A stretch of DNA of 64,000 bases from Liriodendron chinense (Eukaryota > Streptophyta > Magnoliopsida > Magnoliales > Magnoliaceae): the NCBI GenBank assembly GCA_003013855.2, contig ML058484.1:12966215-13030214 (forward strand), read 5' to 3'. The notes below the pieces were generated by a model. The model was not told the DNA's origin. It was given only the letters and a program-made list of their open reading frames with translations, and did no database searches. Position 1 is the first letter of the stretch, and the number at the start of each line of letters is the position of its first letter. This document shows positions 18,896 to 31,085 of this stretch, one piece after another. Both the position numbers and the translations under genes were made by a program.

Positions 18896-19625
18896 GTAAG
18901 GAAAAGGGTTATTTGATTATTGATACTCAGGTTGCCCATGACACTACTTAAAATATTACACTTGAATGCATTTATATACTAATATTAAACTAAATCAATT
19001 GTGGAATCTACTGTCTTTGAATCTGAAAATCATATTATTTGGACAGTCTTAACCTTTGATTCTTGGACAATTGTCTTTTAAGTAAGGACTTCTTGTATTT
19101 GTATTTTTCATTTTTCAATCCAATAATTAAATAGCTAAATAAGAGTAGGTTTTGGGTCAGTATAAATCTAAGTTGGTAACCATAATTTGGACGGTTTATT
19201 TTAAATTAGCTTTTATGCCTGTATGCAAATTTTCAATAAATTTTTTTACTAGCCGTGCATCATCTATCACACTCTTCCGGAGTAGGGGGTGAAATGCAAC
19301 CTGTTGGCTGGCTTTTGTGGGTGATGTCCAAATGCTGCTCTCATTACACACACAAAGACCAAAGGACTACATATCAAAGAAGAAGAAACTTCATAATCTA
19401 CCCACATAATCACACATGGACACAAATAATACACACGTACGAGCAAGGCGGGTCGACATATCGCAATGCACATGCATTCTGCGGCCCGATAAGACAAGGG
19501 GCCCACACCACAATAACAATCCATTCACAGCCTACAAGTCACACCCATCCTATTGAAATTAGCATATCTACCACTTCAGAGTCCCGGTGTAATGGTGTAT
19601 TTCCATCTTCGCTAATGGCGTCTAT
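18896..19625. other. Between the gypsy element and the CASP-like gene
   Basis: AT-rich. The last ~300 bp before 19626 should include the 3' UTR of the minus-strand CASP-like gene. I see no other gene. Confidence 0.5.
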
Positions 19626-19847
19626 TTACCGACTGCGGCGGTAAAGAGAGTAAGTTGACACCATTACAAGCAAGACAAGAACAATCGAGGCAAGAACACC
19701 GAGAGCAATTGAACTTCCGATGTGTCGACAGAACTTGTCGTAGACGCCACAGACTTTCGTCCACCCCACATGCCTGTTGCCCTTCATGCCTATGTAAGCA
19801 ACGCCACCAGCTGCACCAGTGGCTGAAGCCACCAAGCCCGCCATTAG
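19626..19847 (-). CDS. Exon 3 of the CASP-like gene
   Basis: Acceptor TGCAG at 19849-19848. It encodes LMAGLVASATGAAGGVAYIG, the loop with VGWTKVCGVYDKFCRHIG and TM4, ending YSLYRRSR and TAA at 19628-19626. Confidence 0.92.
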   Translation of the reverse strand, partial: LMAGLVASATGAAGGVAYIGMKGNRHVGWTKVCGVYDKFCRHIGSSIALGVLASIVLVLLVMVSTYSLYRRSR

Positions 19848-22800
19848 CTGCATTGGGTAACAAAAGCATTAGCAAGCAATACGTACAAAATCAAGCCGGC
19901 AATGGGTCTACCCAGCGCAGCCTATTTACTAATTGGGGTCTCGACGCATGGCTCCAGTGGTAGACGCTTTGCGTTTCAACATTGAAATCTTTGGTTTGAG
20001 TACCCATGTAGGGTGTGTGTAAAAAAAAAGCCTAGACCATTTACAAATTGGCCCCACAATCTACACATCAGCACAACCCATGCTCTAGCCCAAAACTTTT
20101 TGCAAGGTTTCATACATTTCTATTACTAAAACAAGTGAATAATTCTCATGCAAAATGTAATTTACCTTGGCTGCATTTGGATGCACCCGATTTCATTATA
20201 AATTAGTCAAATTTGGTGTCAAAGCATATTATAGATTTATATATAAATAACATGTGGACAGTCAAATTAAGCTTTAATTTTTGTCCCAAGGCCTAAATTT
20301 TAGCCTGACATTTAACAAATGAAGTAAATTTTATATAATCATGGAGATAGACTCTGAAAAAATTAAGAGAGGGCATCTTTATCTCAACTATTTCCTTTCA
20401 TATGTCTCACCTGAATTCCGAACTAAGCTAAGTTTTGAACCATATGGCTAAAATGGGCGATACACCTGGTGATTAGTGTGGCGCACACTATTACTTGGAA
20501 TGGAATGTGAGTGATTTTCATGCATGCATGCCTGATGTCACCTCATGGAATCTATATTTATTTCTTGTTGAAATCACATATTTTTTCAGTGATTTCAAAA
20601 TGGATGAATACATCCTACTAAGCATAATTACTTTTTGTGATTACCACTGATTACTACCGAATTCATACCGCCAAATGCCATGTAAATAAATGACAAGTCA
20701 AACTTGCATTAGAAAATGTAACCCATTTAAATATATAGGAATGGGCTTGAGATAACCTCTACCTACCTGACCTACCCATATAGAATATCAAGGGTTGGGC
20801 TAGCTGACCGGACCTGATTGGCCCAAAACTAAAAACAAAGTAATAGAAGATGAGCATAGACACAGATATGATGTGTTCCTTTTTCTCCATTGTTCCTTTC
20901 TTAAACATTGAGTCGGGCCATGCTATGGGATCGGTCGAGCCAACCCACCTATAATTAAATGGGCCCGGTTGGGTTGTGCTTGGGTTTGATGACTTATAAG
21001 TGGGTCTGGTAATGGGTCAGAGAGAAGACCTCTTGGCCCATTTAGTAAAGGATTGACTTTATTCGGGTCTGTTTGGATGCAACTTCTGCCAAATGGCCTT
21101 TCCTGCAAAAGCAATGTTTTGGATTTCATGACTGGCCTTTTAGCACCATTTTGTTGGGTGGTTCTGAAATAGTTGATTTCAGGTGAAATGGGCCTCAAAA
21201 ACCCTTCCTTTGATCTGAAACGAGAGTTTCATCTACAAACAACCACGTTAAGGGTGTGTCCAAACGCCCCCCAAACATTTCTAATATTCATTTGCGTGCT
21301 TCCCAAGGGTCACCTAATTGACTAAATAGATTTTATAACACAGGTTTGACTGTGTGTTAGAAAGACACATCAAATCCCAGGAAAAAAGTACCTCTTGATA
21401 TGCATTCGCCCACTGACCTCAGCTTTTGGGTTGATTGCTGGTGGGCCATGCAGTAAAGACAATCACATCCATCAAATGTGTTTGACTGAGTAAATTACCT
21501 ACCCATTAAAATAATGAGAAATCAGTGTATGTAGGGTCTATAAACCAATTAAATGATGGGTGACGTGGTGCGTAGACTATCTAATTTTCAAATCCTGATT
21601 TGGTTGAACGATGATGATGGCCCACCGTTGGATTACCGGTGAGATTGTGATTTAAAAATTGATCAATTTCGTTTATATATACTAATTGAGAGTTCCACTG
21701 ATGACGAATTGTCTGATCTCATGTGCCAATTCCATACAATCAGGTCCATGGATCAGTGATCTAAACCAGTGATTAGATGGGCCCCACAATGGAGAGGTTG
21801 CCTTGAAATTCTTTCAGATTAAAAGATCCTAGCCATCAATCTTTAGGCTTCTCTTGGGGCCATCATTGTATATTTTCATCAGGAATCAAGGATTCCTTAT
21901 CGTTTGACCACCTAATTTCACAAGTATAGTTCTTTTACTCATCCTTCTAGAAACACGCTGACTCGACTCAGTAAGATTTCAAGCTGACTCACATGGAAAC
22001 ACGCTTTGACTCGGTAACTCAGCAGGACTCGTCGAATTGGACTAGAAGGTTAGACTAACCCAAATGGAAGAATTGGATCTTGAACTTTTCAGCTATTCTG
22101 GCACATGTGTGGCGTGTAAATGAGCTTTATTGCACGCACATGTGCACTTAGCAAAGCTCTTCTTTCATTTACGATCGAGTTGAGTCAATTAAAGACTCAC
22201 CAAGTCCACTCGGCTGGACACCGGGTTAACAAAATAGAGTCCTCTTTGTATTGTAAGGGAAAGAAATAGCTATTTCACATCAATGGTAGCATCATTTCAT
22301 GAATTTTGGAAATTCTACTAAGAATAAAAATCCAAAAAATTGCGAATTGCTTCTCATATGCGATCCAAACGCAGCCTAAACTTCTCATTAAAATCAGATA
22401 ATCTATATGTTTTCATGCTATAACTCACCGCGTCCTTAATCGCCAGTAGAAACAGCAACTTATTCGAAGGAGACGGCTTCGAGATGGAGGTGAATGACGC
22501 CATGAGTGTGAGTATACTATACAAACAAGCGATGCTAAGTGCGGCCACGAAGTATCTGCACACGCCGTTAAATGAAATTAGACGGTTGTGATTCCAATAT
22601 AAGGGACCATAACAATAATAACAATATTTTCTTGAGTAGAAATGAAAATAATTACTAAACTTATAGAAGAAATGAGGTTAAAATTGTTGTAATTAACAAG
22701 CTAATCACAAAGGTGGGCCCCACCAAATTGATGCATGGCCAAGGCCAATGGTCTGACAGTATGTGCAGGCGTAGGCCCACCCTTTTGAGTGGTTTGGCTT

Positions 22801-23473
22801 GATTTTTTTCTGGGTGTCACCTATTGCATGGCTTGGGTTGAAGAATGCTGCAACATGGTAAGCTTATCATTCTAGGGCTGTATATGATCATTCCTCTTGA
22901 GAGGAATGGTCACTTACACCCTGGCGATCTTTATGGTGAGGCCCACTTCATGCATGGGTGAGATTATCACCTACACACATGACACACCGGCACGTGCAAT
23001 GAAGGCCAGCAGAGTGAAAAAAGAACGGCTGTGATCCAGTGTTTGACTAGCATAGAACATGCTTGAGGTCCAACAGCATCCCATCATGGGGTGCAGAGAA
23101 CCAATGGCCCATGATCATAGTAACATGATTGGACGGCTGTGATCGACTGTGCCGATGATTCGATTTCCTCGTCACACACTGGATCTTTCATCAAAACTCG
23201 ATCATGGTGGACCACGGCTTACATGAACGCTGGAGAGTGATTGAACTTGGCAGCCCGCGGCACCGGTAAACGGACGAGCGGTGAGACGATGACCATCTCA
23301 GTCTGCTTGCTGGTGACCATGATCACGACAGCCACAACCGTTGATGCGAACAATAGGAGCCTCAGTGAGAGATCAATCATGAAGAAATTGATCGATGGAT
23401 GATGAACGGACGGCTGTGATTCAGGGACCGTCCTGGCCGGATCATGAGTTGAGGGCTTATCGGTGGATGCCAT
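19626..23473 (-). CDS. CASP-like membrane protein (CASPL1 group), complete three-exon gene
   Basis: Three exons, 23473-23223, 22555-22429 and 19847-19626, join in phase (2, then 0) to 600 nt, 199 residues plus TAA. This matches the ~190-200 residues usual for CASPL1 proteins. The family has four membrane spans with cytosolic ends; some members (CASPs) organise the Casparian strip, others are plasma-membrane scaffold-like proteins of less clear role. Seen here: a hydrophilic Pro-rich N-terminus (~30 residues), TM1 (LRLLLFASTVVAVVIMV) followed by TSKQTE, an extracellular loop ending FNHSPAF, TM2 (YFVAALSIACLYSILTLMAS), TM3 (LMAGLVASATGAAGGVAYIG) followed by GNRHVGW and the paired-Cys segment VCGVYDKFCRHIG, TM4 (LASIVLVLLVMVSTYSLY) and an RRSR tail. 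All splice sites are GT-AG. It most resembles the CASPL1D type in my memory; the subgroup is not certain. A TATA box stands ~72 bp upstream. Confidence 0.92.
19848..22428 (-). other. Intron 2 of the CASP-like gene (2.6 kb)
   Basis: AT-rich. It contains a SINE-like insert (19947-20032) and GGGCC/GGTTGGG-rich remnants at about 20725-21030 that look like old hAT-type element ends. No exon or other gene seen. Confidence 0.5.
19947..20032 (+). mobile_element. tRNA-derived SINE in the CASP-like intron
   Basis: Box A-like tggctccagtggtagacg is followed by box B-like ggtttgagtaccc about 35 bp later, then gtgtgt and an A9 tail ending at 20029. The layout is that of a short plant SINE. It is antisense to the gene. 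Confidence 0.5.
22429..22555 (-). CDS. Exon 2 of the CASP-like gene
   Basis: Acceptor TGCAG at 22557-22556, donor GTGAGT at 22428-22427. It completes an Ile codon and encodes YFVAALSIACLYSILTLMAS, SISKPSPSNKLLFLLAIKDA. The last residue before the junction, Ala, takes the conserved position before TM3; the equivalent acidic residue KDA is retained. Confidence 0.92.
23223..23473 (-). CDS. Exon 1 of the CASP-like gene
   Basis: Starts at ATG 23473 (MASTDKPSTHD) and ends TTCAT before GTAAGC at 23222-23221. It encodes the N-terminal tail, TM1 with the conserved Arg (SLRLLLF), the TSKQTE motif and FNHSPAF. Confidence 0.92.
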
Positions 23474-23544
23474 GACAATAGAAATGGAAGTAATTTCTGT
23501 GTGTTTTGATGTATGAATGGGAAGGAAAGAGAGGGGTTGGACCC

Positions 23545-23554
23545 ATATATATAG
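23545..23554 (-). promoter_or_regulatory. TATA box of the CASP-like gene
   Basis: Minus-strand reading CTATATATAT, about 72 bp upstream of the start codon, which would place the transcription start near 23515 with a short leader. Confidence 0.6.
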
Positions 23555-23559
23555 AATGC

Positions 23560-24198
23560 CGAGTAGGGACGGCGCCAGATTGCTTGGAGATGTGGATACG
23601 ATTACTTCACGCCGTTGAAATTGAGGGCTGTGTGTGGAGGTTTCCCACGGACCCCATTTTTAAATTTCTATCGACTACGCGCCATTTGTATGGGAAAGAC
23701 GTGTATGGCTATACGTACAACTGTTTTTTCAAATGCCTTTATCTACCGTTCACATAGCACATGCACGTCGATCGTGACTGTACAAATTGAGGCTTATCTG
23801 GTAATCCTAACCATCCTTTGGAGGCTTTGTCGAAATTGACGGTGCAAAATAAAATCGTCAACCGTCGAAATTCAATGGCTTATCTATTTTGTACTAGTGG
23901 GGTCCATTTATTGGTCATCCGGACCGTCAATATGTATGAATCACCATGAATGGGGTATTCCTTGAATTGTTTCGGGTTTTAAGTTATTATGTTCATCACA
24001 TCAATGCCTGCTGTTTCCAACTGTTGTTGTCTTTTCTACGCAACCGTTTATTTATCGGCCTCGAATCAGAGGATCAGATCATCTGATCTGAAATATATTT
24101 TATTCAAGCTAGACCAGTCTTGTTTTATTTCGAATCAACGGTCGGAATCCGAGGATTTTAGGCCCTACATCGACAACCTGGCGTGACAGCACACTGCT
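23560..24198. other. Region upstream of the CASP-like gene
   Basis: Promoter-proximal sequence of the minus-strand gene followed by unassigned sequence. No gene or element boundary recognised. Confidence 0.4.
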
Positions 24199-24207
24199 GA
24201 CGTTATG

Positions 24208-24720
24208 GGGCGCGGATTAGGTACTTCCACTACCTGTCCCGCGCTCGAGACAGGCTAGGGCTCTGAGAGCCACCGTGACGTATGGATTTTATCCACACTG
24301 TCCATTCAGTTTTCCACGTCATTTCACGTCATGAGCTCATAGATGGGGCTGATACAAGCTCAAAGGGATTAAATTCTGACCGTTGAAAACTTCTTACGCG
24401 ACACACGAATTTTTTGATCAAGCTGATATTTGTATTGTACCTTCATCTAGGTTTTTATGATCTTATGAACAGATTGGATGGCAAATAAACATCACGGTGG
24501 GCCATAGGAAGGTTTCAACGGTAACAAACATTAGCACCGCTGCTTACCACGGTGTGGCCCACTTAAACCTTAAATCTGCCTCATTTTTGATACTATGTCC
24601 TGAAATGATATGAAAAACTAAATGGACGGTGTGGATAAAATCAATACATCACGGTGGCCCTCAGAGCCCTAGACTGTCTGGAGCTCGGGACAGGCGGGGG
24701 GAAGTACCTAATCCGCGCCC
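24208..24720. mobile_element. Mutator-like palindromic element with perfect 9-bp target duplication (type copy of the family)
   Basis: The 21-bp ends are exact inverted repeats (gggcgcggattaggtacttc, then c). They are flanked by GACGTTATG on both sides (24199-24207 and 24721-24729). A 9-bp target duplication plus long inverted repeats points to the Mutator superfamily. Inside the ends lies the shared core: gagccaccgtgacgtatgga, ccacactgtccattcag, and their complements gaaaaactaaatggacggtg and atacatcacggtggc. 513 bp, no coding capacity. Confidence 0.85.
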
Positions 24721-24786
24721 GACGTTATGATGCAGTCCGGACTCTGTAATCCCACGGTCTTGCAAGGATTACATGGGCGAGGCTTC

Positions 24787-25239
24787 AGTGGATCCTTGAC
24801 TGTGGGGACCACCATGATGGATATGACTTAAATCCACACCGTCGGTCCGTTTTTAAAGTTCATTTTAGAGCATAATCCAAAAAATGACGCAGATCGAAAT
24901 CTCAAGTGGACCACACCACAGGAATAGGAGGTGATTGACCATTGAAAACTTCTTGTGGGGCACAACAGTTTTGGATCAAGATGATATTTTTTTAGTCCCT
25001 TCGACCATGTCTTCGTGGCCTTATCAACAGTATGGACGGAAAATAAACATTCTGATGGCCCCAAGAAGCTTTTAATTATGGCATTCAATCACCACTGTCT
25101 TGTGTTGTGGTCCATCTGAGATTTTCTCAGATTAATTTCTTGGATCACGCCATAATATGAGCTGTCAAAACGGATGGATTGCAGTAAAGGCACGTACAAT
25201 ACGGTGGGCCCCACAGTCAGGGATCAACCGCGGATCACT
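24787..25239. repeat. Palindromic repeat, copy 8
   Basis: Left end agtggatccttgactgtggg pairs with ccccacagtcagggatcaac...ggatcact at the right, with a short extra segment in the right arm. The core is as in other copies, including tagagcataatccaaaaaat and the loop cagtatggacgg. Confidence 0.75.
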
Positions 25240-25420
25240 AAGAAATTTCAGGAATGCCACTCGCGGCAGGTTGTAAACCGCAGCATGCGTACACGTGGCC
25301 TAGTTTGTAAACCGCAGTATGCCTACGCGTGGCGCCCATGGTCCCGGTATCCTGACCATTGATCAATGGAAGGAGTAACTATTTGCAAAGATCAAGTACA
25401 CGCCGCCCACCGTCCCGGAC

Positions 25421-25946
25421 GGGGATTGCGTGGTGACCCGCCACCACCAACCTCCGTGGTGGCAGGACTCTGTGGAGCACACCGTGATGTATGTGATTTA
25501 TCCACGCCGTCCATCCGTTTTTCCAGATCATTTCAGGGGATGAACCCAAAATTGAAGGATATCCAAAGCTCAAGTGGACCACACCATATGAAACAGTGGG
25601 GTAATGACGTCCACCGTTGAAACCTTCCTAGGCCCACAGTGATTTTTATTTGTCATCCAACCTGTTGATAAGGTCACACAGACCTCGATGAAAGGAAAAC
25701 ACAAATGCCAACTTGATCCAAAACTTCCGTGGGCCCCAAGAAGTTTTGGACGGTGTGCGTTCAATCCCCACTTTTTCATATGGTGTGGTCGACTTGAGCT
25801 TTGGATATGCTTCAATTTTACTTTTCAGTTTGTCCTAGATGAGCTGAAAAAACGGATGGACGGCGCGGATAAAACACATAAATTACTGTGGGCCCCACAT
25901 AGTCCTGACACCACGTAGCTACGTGTTGTTGGGTCAGCATGCAATC
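25421..25946. repeat. Palindromic repeat, copy 9, GGGGATTGCG end
   Basis: Left ggggattgcgtggtgacccg pairs with gggtcagcatgcaatc at the right, and the subterminal ggtggcaggactctgtgg pairs with ccacatagtcctgacacc. The core is complete (cacaccgtgatgtatgtg, ccacgccgtccatccg, ctcaagtggaccacaccat and complements). Confidence 0.75.
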
Positions 25947-25949
25947 AGA

Positions 25950-27225
25950 GTGGATAAGAGAAACGAGCTTTCTTTCTCATGAAAGTCTGACCTTCCTGAT
26001 CAGCCAACCCACATCTTTTTTGGCCCACTAATGAATGGCTTCGATCTCTGACACGTGTCATCTGACGGTGGAGACCAAGAACCGCATGGGAGCTGTCAGT
26101 GGACGCCCGGCTTGCTACCGAAACTCTCTGTTACGTTCTCAAAATCCTCCCGCCGGTACTTCAACAGTACGCATCTGTTTTCAACTCTAACAAGTGAGGC
26201 CGATCATTTAGTAATCTAGACCATTGATCTGTCCTGTAAGATCATGGATGGACTGTTCGTCAAGAATATCTCCAATGGGACAATCTTAACCCTTTGATCA
26301 TGGCCCACAGATAGACGGTTAAGGAGAGAAATCTAGAATTGGTCCACATTCAACTGGAAAGATCTTAATGTCGGCCGCTGAGATCTCCCCATCAGGAAGA
26401 TTTTTTGGGAATGCTCAATCGGGGGACGTGGGCCCCACTTGCCAGACTTGTAAAGTCGTGTGTACTTTTCTTGGCAACCTAAGCCGCGTGAACTTGGCAT
26501 GAATCCGACTGGAATCGTCTACAGCACCTGTTTCGGGCAGGGCGTACAACACCCAAGATCTGTGGGGTCCATCATTCTGTATGGGATAAATCCACTCCGT
26601 CTATCAGGTGAGAAACCTTATTTTTACCTGTATTTACAAAATATAATTCCAGAATGAAATTCATATGGGCCACACCACCTATAAAAATGTAAATTACTAC
26701 TAAAATTTTAAAGTTTCACCGTGATGTGGCCATTAAATTTTTGGATCAGGAATGTTTTTAATTATTTAACATCATCCTAGTGATTAAAATCTAATAAACG
26801 GTTTTGATGAAATATAAACCCACACACACAAACTTATGGTTGGCGTCCCATACCCATGGTTCCATGTAGCATGTCCCATCTCAACGGTTGATGTAGATGA
26901 TTTTTGTCCCTATATCCTTGCATTGAGGCACATATCTGATGGACGGTGTGGATTTTCCAAATACAACGGATGGACGAGTGTTGTAGAGAAGTTCGGTCCA
27001 CATGATTCCTCTCCAAAGCGGTCTGAGAAAGGGGGCGATATGGTCATTGGTCAATAAAGGCGGCTAGGTGGTACTCCTGTAATATAGTTCAAGAAGCTGG
27101 GTGATTTCCCACCTTAGGTGGTGATCAGAACCGATCGCGAAGGTCACCCCGTCAAACAACTATCCACCTCTTGGATATGATCAATTTCAATCAGACCCAT
27201 TAAGTGCTCGTGTTGGACTCCTTTA
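25950..27225. other. Intergenic, with a diverged palindromic-core fragment
   Basis: No gene. Around 26555-26970 there are pieces of the core (gtggggtccatcattctgta, gatggacggtgtgg) in a strongly diverged form. The rest is unassigned. Confidence 0.4.
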
Positions 27226-27235
27226 TGTTGACTAG

Positions 27236-27753
27236 GAAAGCGGATTGCATCCTACCCCCGCCTGGACGGAAATCGGTCCAGGTAGGGGCTATGTGGGGCC
27301 CACCGTGATGTATGGCTTTTATCCACTCTGTTCATCCATTTTTCCGGAACATTTTAGGTTGTGAGCCCAAAAATGAGGGAGATCTAAGTGTAAAGTGGAC
27401 CACACCACAGGAAGTAGTGATGATAATGATGACCACCGTTGGAACCATCCTAGGGCCCACCGTGATGTTTATTTTCCATCCAACCTGTACATAGGGATAC
27501 ATAGACCTGGATGAAGGCAAAACACAAATTTCAGCTTGATCCAAAACTTCTGTGGCTCCTAAGAAGTTTTTAACTGTAGGTTTCAATCCCCACTTTGTGG
27601 CCCACTTGATCCTTGAATATGCCTCATTTTTGGGTTCATGACCTAAAATGATCTGAAAAAATGAATGAACGGCGTGGATAAAACTCATACATCACGGTGG
27701 AAACCACAGAGCCCCTGCCTGGACCAGGCGGGTGCAGGAGGCAATCCGCTTCC
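27236..27753. mobile_element. Mutator-like palindromic element, copy 11, GCGGATTGCATCC end
   Basis: Ends gaaagcggattgcatcc and ggaggcaatccgcttcc are inverted repeats, extended by cccgcctgga/tggaccaggcgg. Flanking 9-mers GTTGACTAG and GTTGAGGAA agree at six positions, consistent with an aged 9-bp target duplication. The core is complete. Confidence 0.75.
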
Positions 27754-28115
27754 GTTGAGGAACTGATGTCCCAAAATCAGGCAATTGGTTGAATAATTAA
27801 AGGTTATGGATAGGCTGTCAACAGGTCAGGTTCGGGTTCGGATCTTAGAGCTGCGAACCCGGGCAGATCGGATCTGCCAATATCCAACTCGATTAGACGA
27901 GGATATCCACTTTGATCCACGATGCAAACGAACAAATGGTGAGGATGATGTAGATCAGAAGGATGGGCCACCAAAATAAAGAGCCCAGATCTGATAACTA
28001 GATCATAATACGATCAACGCCTCGAATTAGGTAGACAAAAAGGGGCTCAATGGATCTGATTAACTTAGGAAGACAAAAACGGGTATTAGAGTTTGGTGTT
28101 TTGAACCGGGGACCA
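27754..28115. other. Intergenic, with a hAT-like end fragment
   Basis: At about 27812-27905 ggctgtcaacaggtcaggtt followed by GGGTTCGGATC-type repeats resembles the hAT end at 45737, but no matching opposite end was found. Confidence 0.4.
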
Positions 28116-28577
28116 GATTAGGTGTTACACGGGTAACACCTTTTACTGTGTGGGGCCCACCTTATCAACATGTTGAATATCCACGCCGTTCATCCGTTTT
28201 CTCACATCATTTTAGGATATTATCCTAGAAAATAAAACCTAGGCAGATTCAAATCTCTGGTGGACCACTCCACTGGGAATAGGTGGTGAATGACAATTAA
28301 AAACTTAGGCTACAAAAGTTTTGGATTAAGCTGATTTTGTATTTTTCCTTCATCCAGGTCTGTTTGACCTTATCAACGGGTTAGATAGCAAATAGACATT
28401 ATGGATCTGCTTACAATAGGACTTGGGAAGCCGGTTGACCTGAGATTTGGATCTACTAAGTTTTTTAGACCACATCCTAAAATGGGCAATGGATGGACGG
28501 TGCGGATGTACAACACATCATCAAGGTAGTCACCAAGGTAAGGGTAACACCTGGTGTTATCCGAGAAACACCTAATC
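28116..28577. repeat. Palindromic repeat, copy 12, GATTAGGTGTTAC end
   Basis: Left gattaggtgttacacgggta pairs with the right ggtgttatccgagaaacacc then taatc. The core is present but shortened (the right arm lacks part of the loop). It shares its outer ends with the copy at 3321-3840. Confidence 0.75.
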
Positions 28578-29365
28578 CACTCCCTTTTTAAGGGATTTTT
28601 ACTACAATAGTCTCGCGGTACTAAAAGTCTAATTTCACGTCTGGTTCATCTTTTTTGGCCATTTGATGAGAAATTGAAAATTTATTGTCGAAAATGGCAT
28701 TCCGACCAATTCCCCCAGACACTATGGATTCCTCTTAGGTATGGTGGATTCTCCCTGAGCGCATGGTGGTTTGAGGGCATTCTCGACCGTAAAATTTTTA
28801 ATTTCTCATTAAAAGGCCAAAAAAGATAAGACGGATGAGAAATTGAACTTTTAGTAAAAATAGCCACACCGTAGCATTATTGCAGTAAAAATCCTCCCTT
28901 TTAATTGCCCTTGTTCTAATTGGACGCAGATTGCATCCGACCATATCTGTGTGGTGTCCCACCTTGATGTATCTTTTTCTCCCCTCCCAAATATAAGCTC
29001 CTAAATAGGAGATTTAGAATGCAATGCATTTCAACTAAACACAAATGAAGATTTGGAATCACCTTGATTAAAATGTAATTGTGATTTATATTCCAATGCA
29101 ATACAAATCCAAGCTCTCAAACTGGCCATTTATAGTGTAAAGAGGATGCATAGAGAATTAACAACACATTGCTTGTCTTTTTGTGTAAGCCTTTATTCCC
29201 ATGTGAGAACGAGAATAAAAAAAAGTGAAGCGTTTGCATTAGAGTTCTCTCCTTGACCTTCTTTAAATGTGCTCCATTATATACCTCACCCATGTAGAAG
29301 AGCATAAAATATTTTAATTATCTTTTACTTTTCATGATTGGGTTCTTTGTGATAATTTGTCCAAG
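28578..29365. other. Intergenic, unassigned
   Basis: A region at 28610-28870 contains a foldback: gtctggttcatcttttttgg...gaaattg pairs with caatttctcatccgtctt-type sequence around 28800-28850. Otherwise nothing recognised. Confidence 0.4.
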
Positions 29366-29812
29366 CAAGGCTATGTGGGGCTGACCATGATCTACTAGTT
29401 TTACTTTTATCCAAGCTGTCCATCTATTGCGAGATTGGCTTAGGGCACGAACCCAAAAATGAGGGACCACAAATCAGGTATTGAACGTCTACCATTAAAA
29501 ACTTCCTGGGAGCTGCAGAAGTTTTGGATGAAGTTGATATTTGTGTTTTCCCTTCATCCAAGCATATATGACCTTATGAATAGGTTGGATGGAAAATAAG
29601 CATCACACAATGGCTCTAAAAAGGTTTCCGCAATAGGTGTCATTGTCACCACTACTTCTTGTGCTATGGTCTAGTTGAGCTTTTTACCTGCCTCATTTTT
29701 TATCTCATGCCTTAAAATAGTATGGAAAAATATATGGACGAAGTGGATAAAATCTATACATTAGAGTGGACCCCACAGAGCCAATACCTGGGGGCAGGAC
29801 GTAATCCACTTC
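29366..29812. repeat. Palindromic repeat, copy 13
   Basis: Left arm aaggctatgtggggctgacc, atccaagctgtccatc, gaacccaaaaatgagg. Right arm ctcattttttatctcatgcc, tatatggacgaagtggat, cattagagtggaccccacag, ending taatccacttcc. The arms are more diverged than in neighbouring copies. Confidence 0.65.
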
Positions 29813-30176
29813 CAGCATGGATGGCTCCCATAATCTGACAATCTCAACATAGCAGCCCTTAAGGAGCCAAACATGCTGGCATCCTGAGTTGCGACGGATG
29901 TAAAAAAAAAGTCATCGAAAAAGGATTAAAAAAAAAAAAAAAAAAAGGTCTTCTTTCAGCCCCGGTCAAGTTGAAGAAGAGGCGAATTTTCTACCGGGGA
30001 TAAGACTGACACGTGTTTTGACGATGGCTTTCAGAAATAGAAGACTCGCCTGAATATTAAGAGCAATACGTGCTAGAAAAGGCAAACCAGCTGAGCCAGT
30101 TTCCACTTTCTCACGACTTGATTGCTCGTTCTCGTCTGACGGGTATCCTCTACACCACTTGCGTTGGACGTTGTTC

Positions 30177-30658
30177 GGCTGGTGATGTCAACACCAGCCA
30201 CTTAGCTGGTGTCAAAGCTCTGCGGGGCCACCATGATGTCTGTGTTTTATCGATATCCATTTTGCCAAAAAATAAGGCAGATACAAAACTCAAGTGGATC
30301 ACCACACACACAGGGAGAATGATGTCCACCGTTGAAACTTTCTTAGGGCCCACAGTGATGTTTATTTGTGACCTCAAGAAGTTTTCAACAGTTAAGTGTT
30401 CAATCCCCACTGTTTCTATGGTGTGGTCCACTTGAGTTTTGGATCTGCTTCATTTTTTGCTTATGCCTTAAAATGAGCTGGAAAAATCCCCACTGTTTTT
30501 GTGGTGTGGTTCACTTGAGTTTTGGATCTGCTTCATTTTTTTCTTATGCCCTAAAGTGTGCTAGAAAAATAAATGGATGATGTCACTAAAACACATACAT
30601 CATAGTGGGCCCACAAAGCTTTGACACTGGCTAGATGGCTGGTGTTCAGGTCACCAGC
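30177..30658. repeat. Palindromic repeat, copy 14, GGCTGGTGATG end
   Basis: Left ggctggtgatgtcaacacca pairs with right ggtgttcaggtcaccagc. The subterminal agctggtgtcaaagctctg pairs with caaagctttgacactggct. The right arm carries a partial repeat of itself (ccactgttt...ttttgc twice at 30406-30480 and 30488-30560). This copy existed before the segmental duplication, since its ortholog stands at 36775-37412. Confidence 0.75.
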
Positions 30659-31085
30659 GGACAACCTTGTGACCCAAGTCCCTGAGCTACCATATCGTAA
30701 ATGTAAAATCCCATCCACCCATTAGGTTCTATCCTTGATCTTAGGCACATCAATAAAAATGAGTTGCACCACAGGTCAACTAAGCTACACCACATGGTCA
30801 TAAGTTTGTGTGTCGAGCTACCAAGGTGTGTATATTTCATCAAACCCATTAATAAGGGGTAGTTCACCAGGATTAACAGAAGATATTACAAACATATTCG
30901 TTATAAAAATTCATGTGGACCACACCATGTGAACTTAGCAACTCTTGTAGGCATGGTTAAAACAAAGCTTCACAGCTGATTGACTGAGCGAATTTTACAT
31001 GTACAGCATGTTGGAGATGGAGCTTGGGTGAGGGAATTTTCAGGATAATTCTCCACTCTTTCATTTTGTTAAATTAGAGACAAGA

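Noticed and set aside
19255..19963. Plus-strand frames over exon 3 of the CASP-like gene
   Set aside because: They are the antisense of a clearly conserved exon and of its 3' UTR.
26834..27057. Possible full palindromic repeat at 26.5-27.0 kb
   Set aside because: Only diverged pieces of the core are seen and no paired arms could be traced, so it is mentioned as a fragment only.
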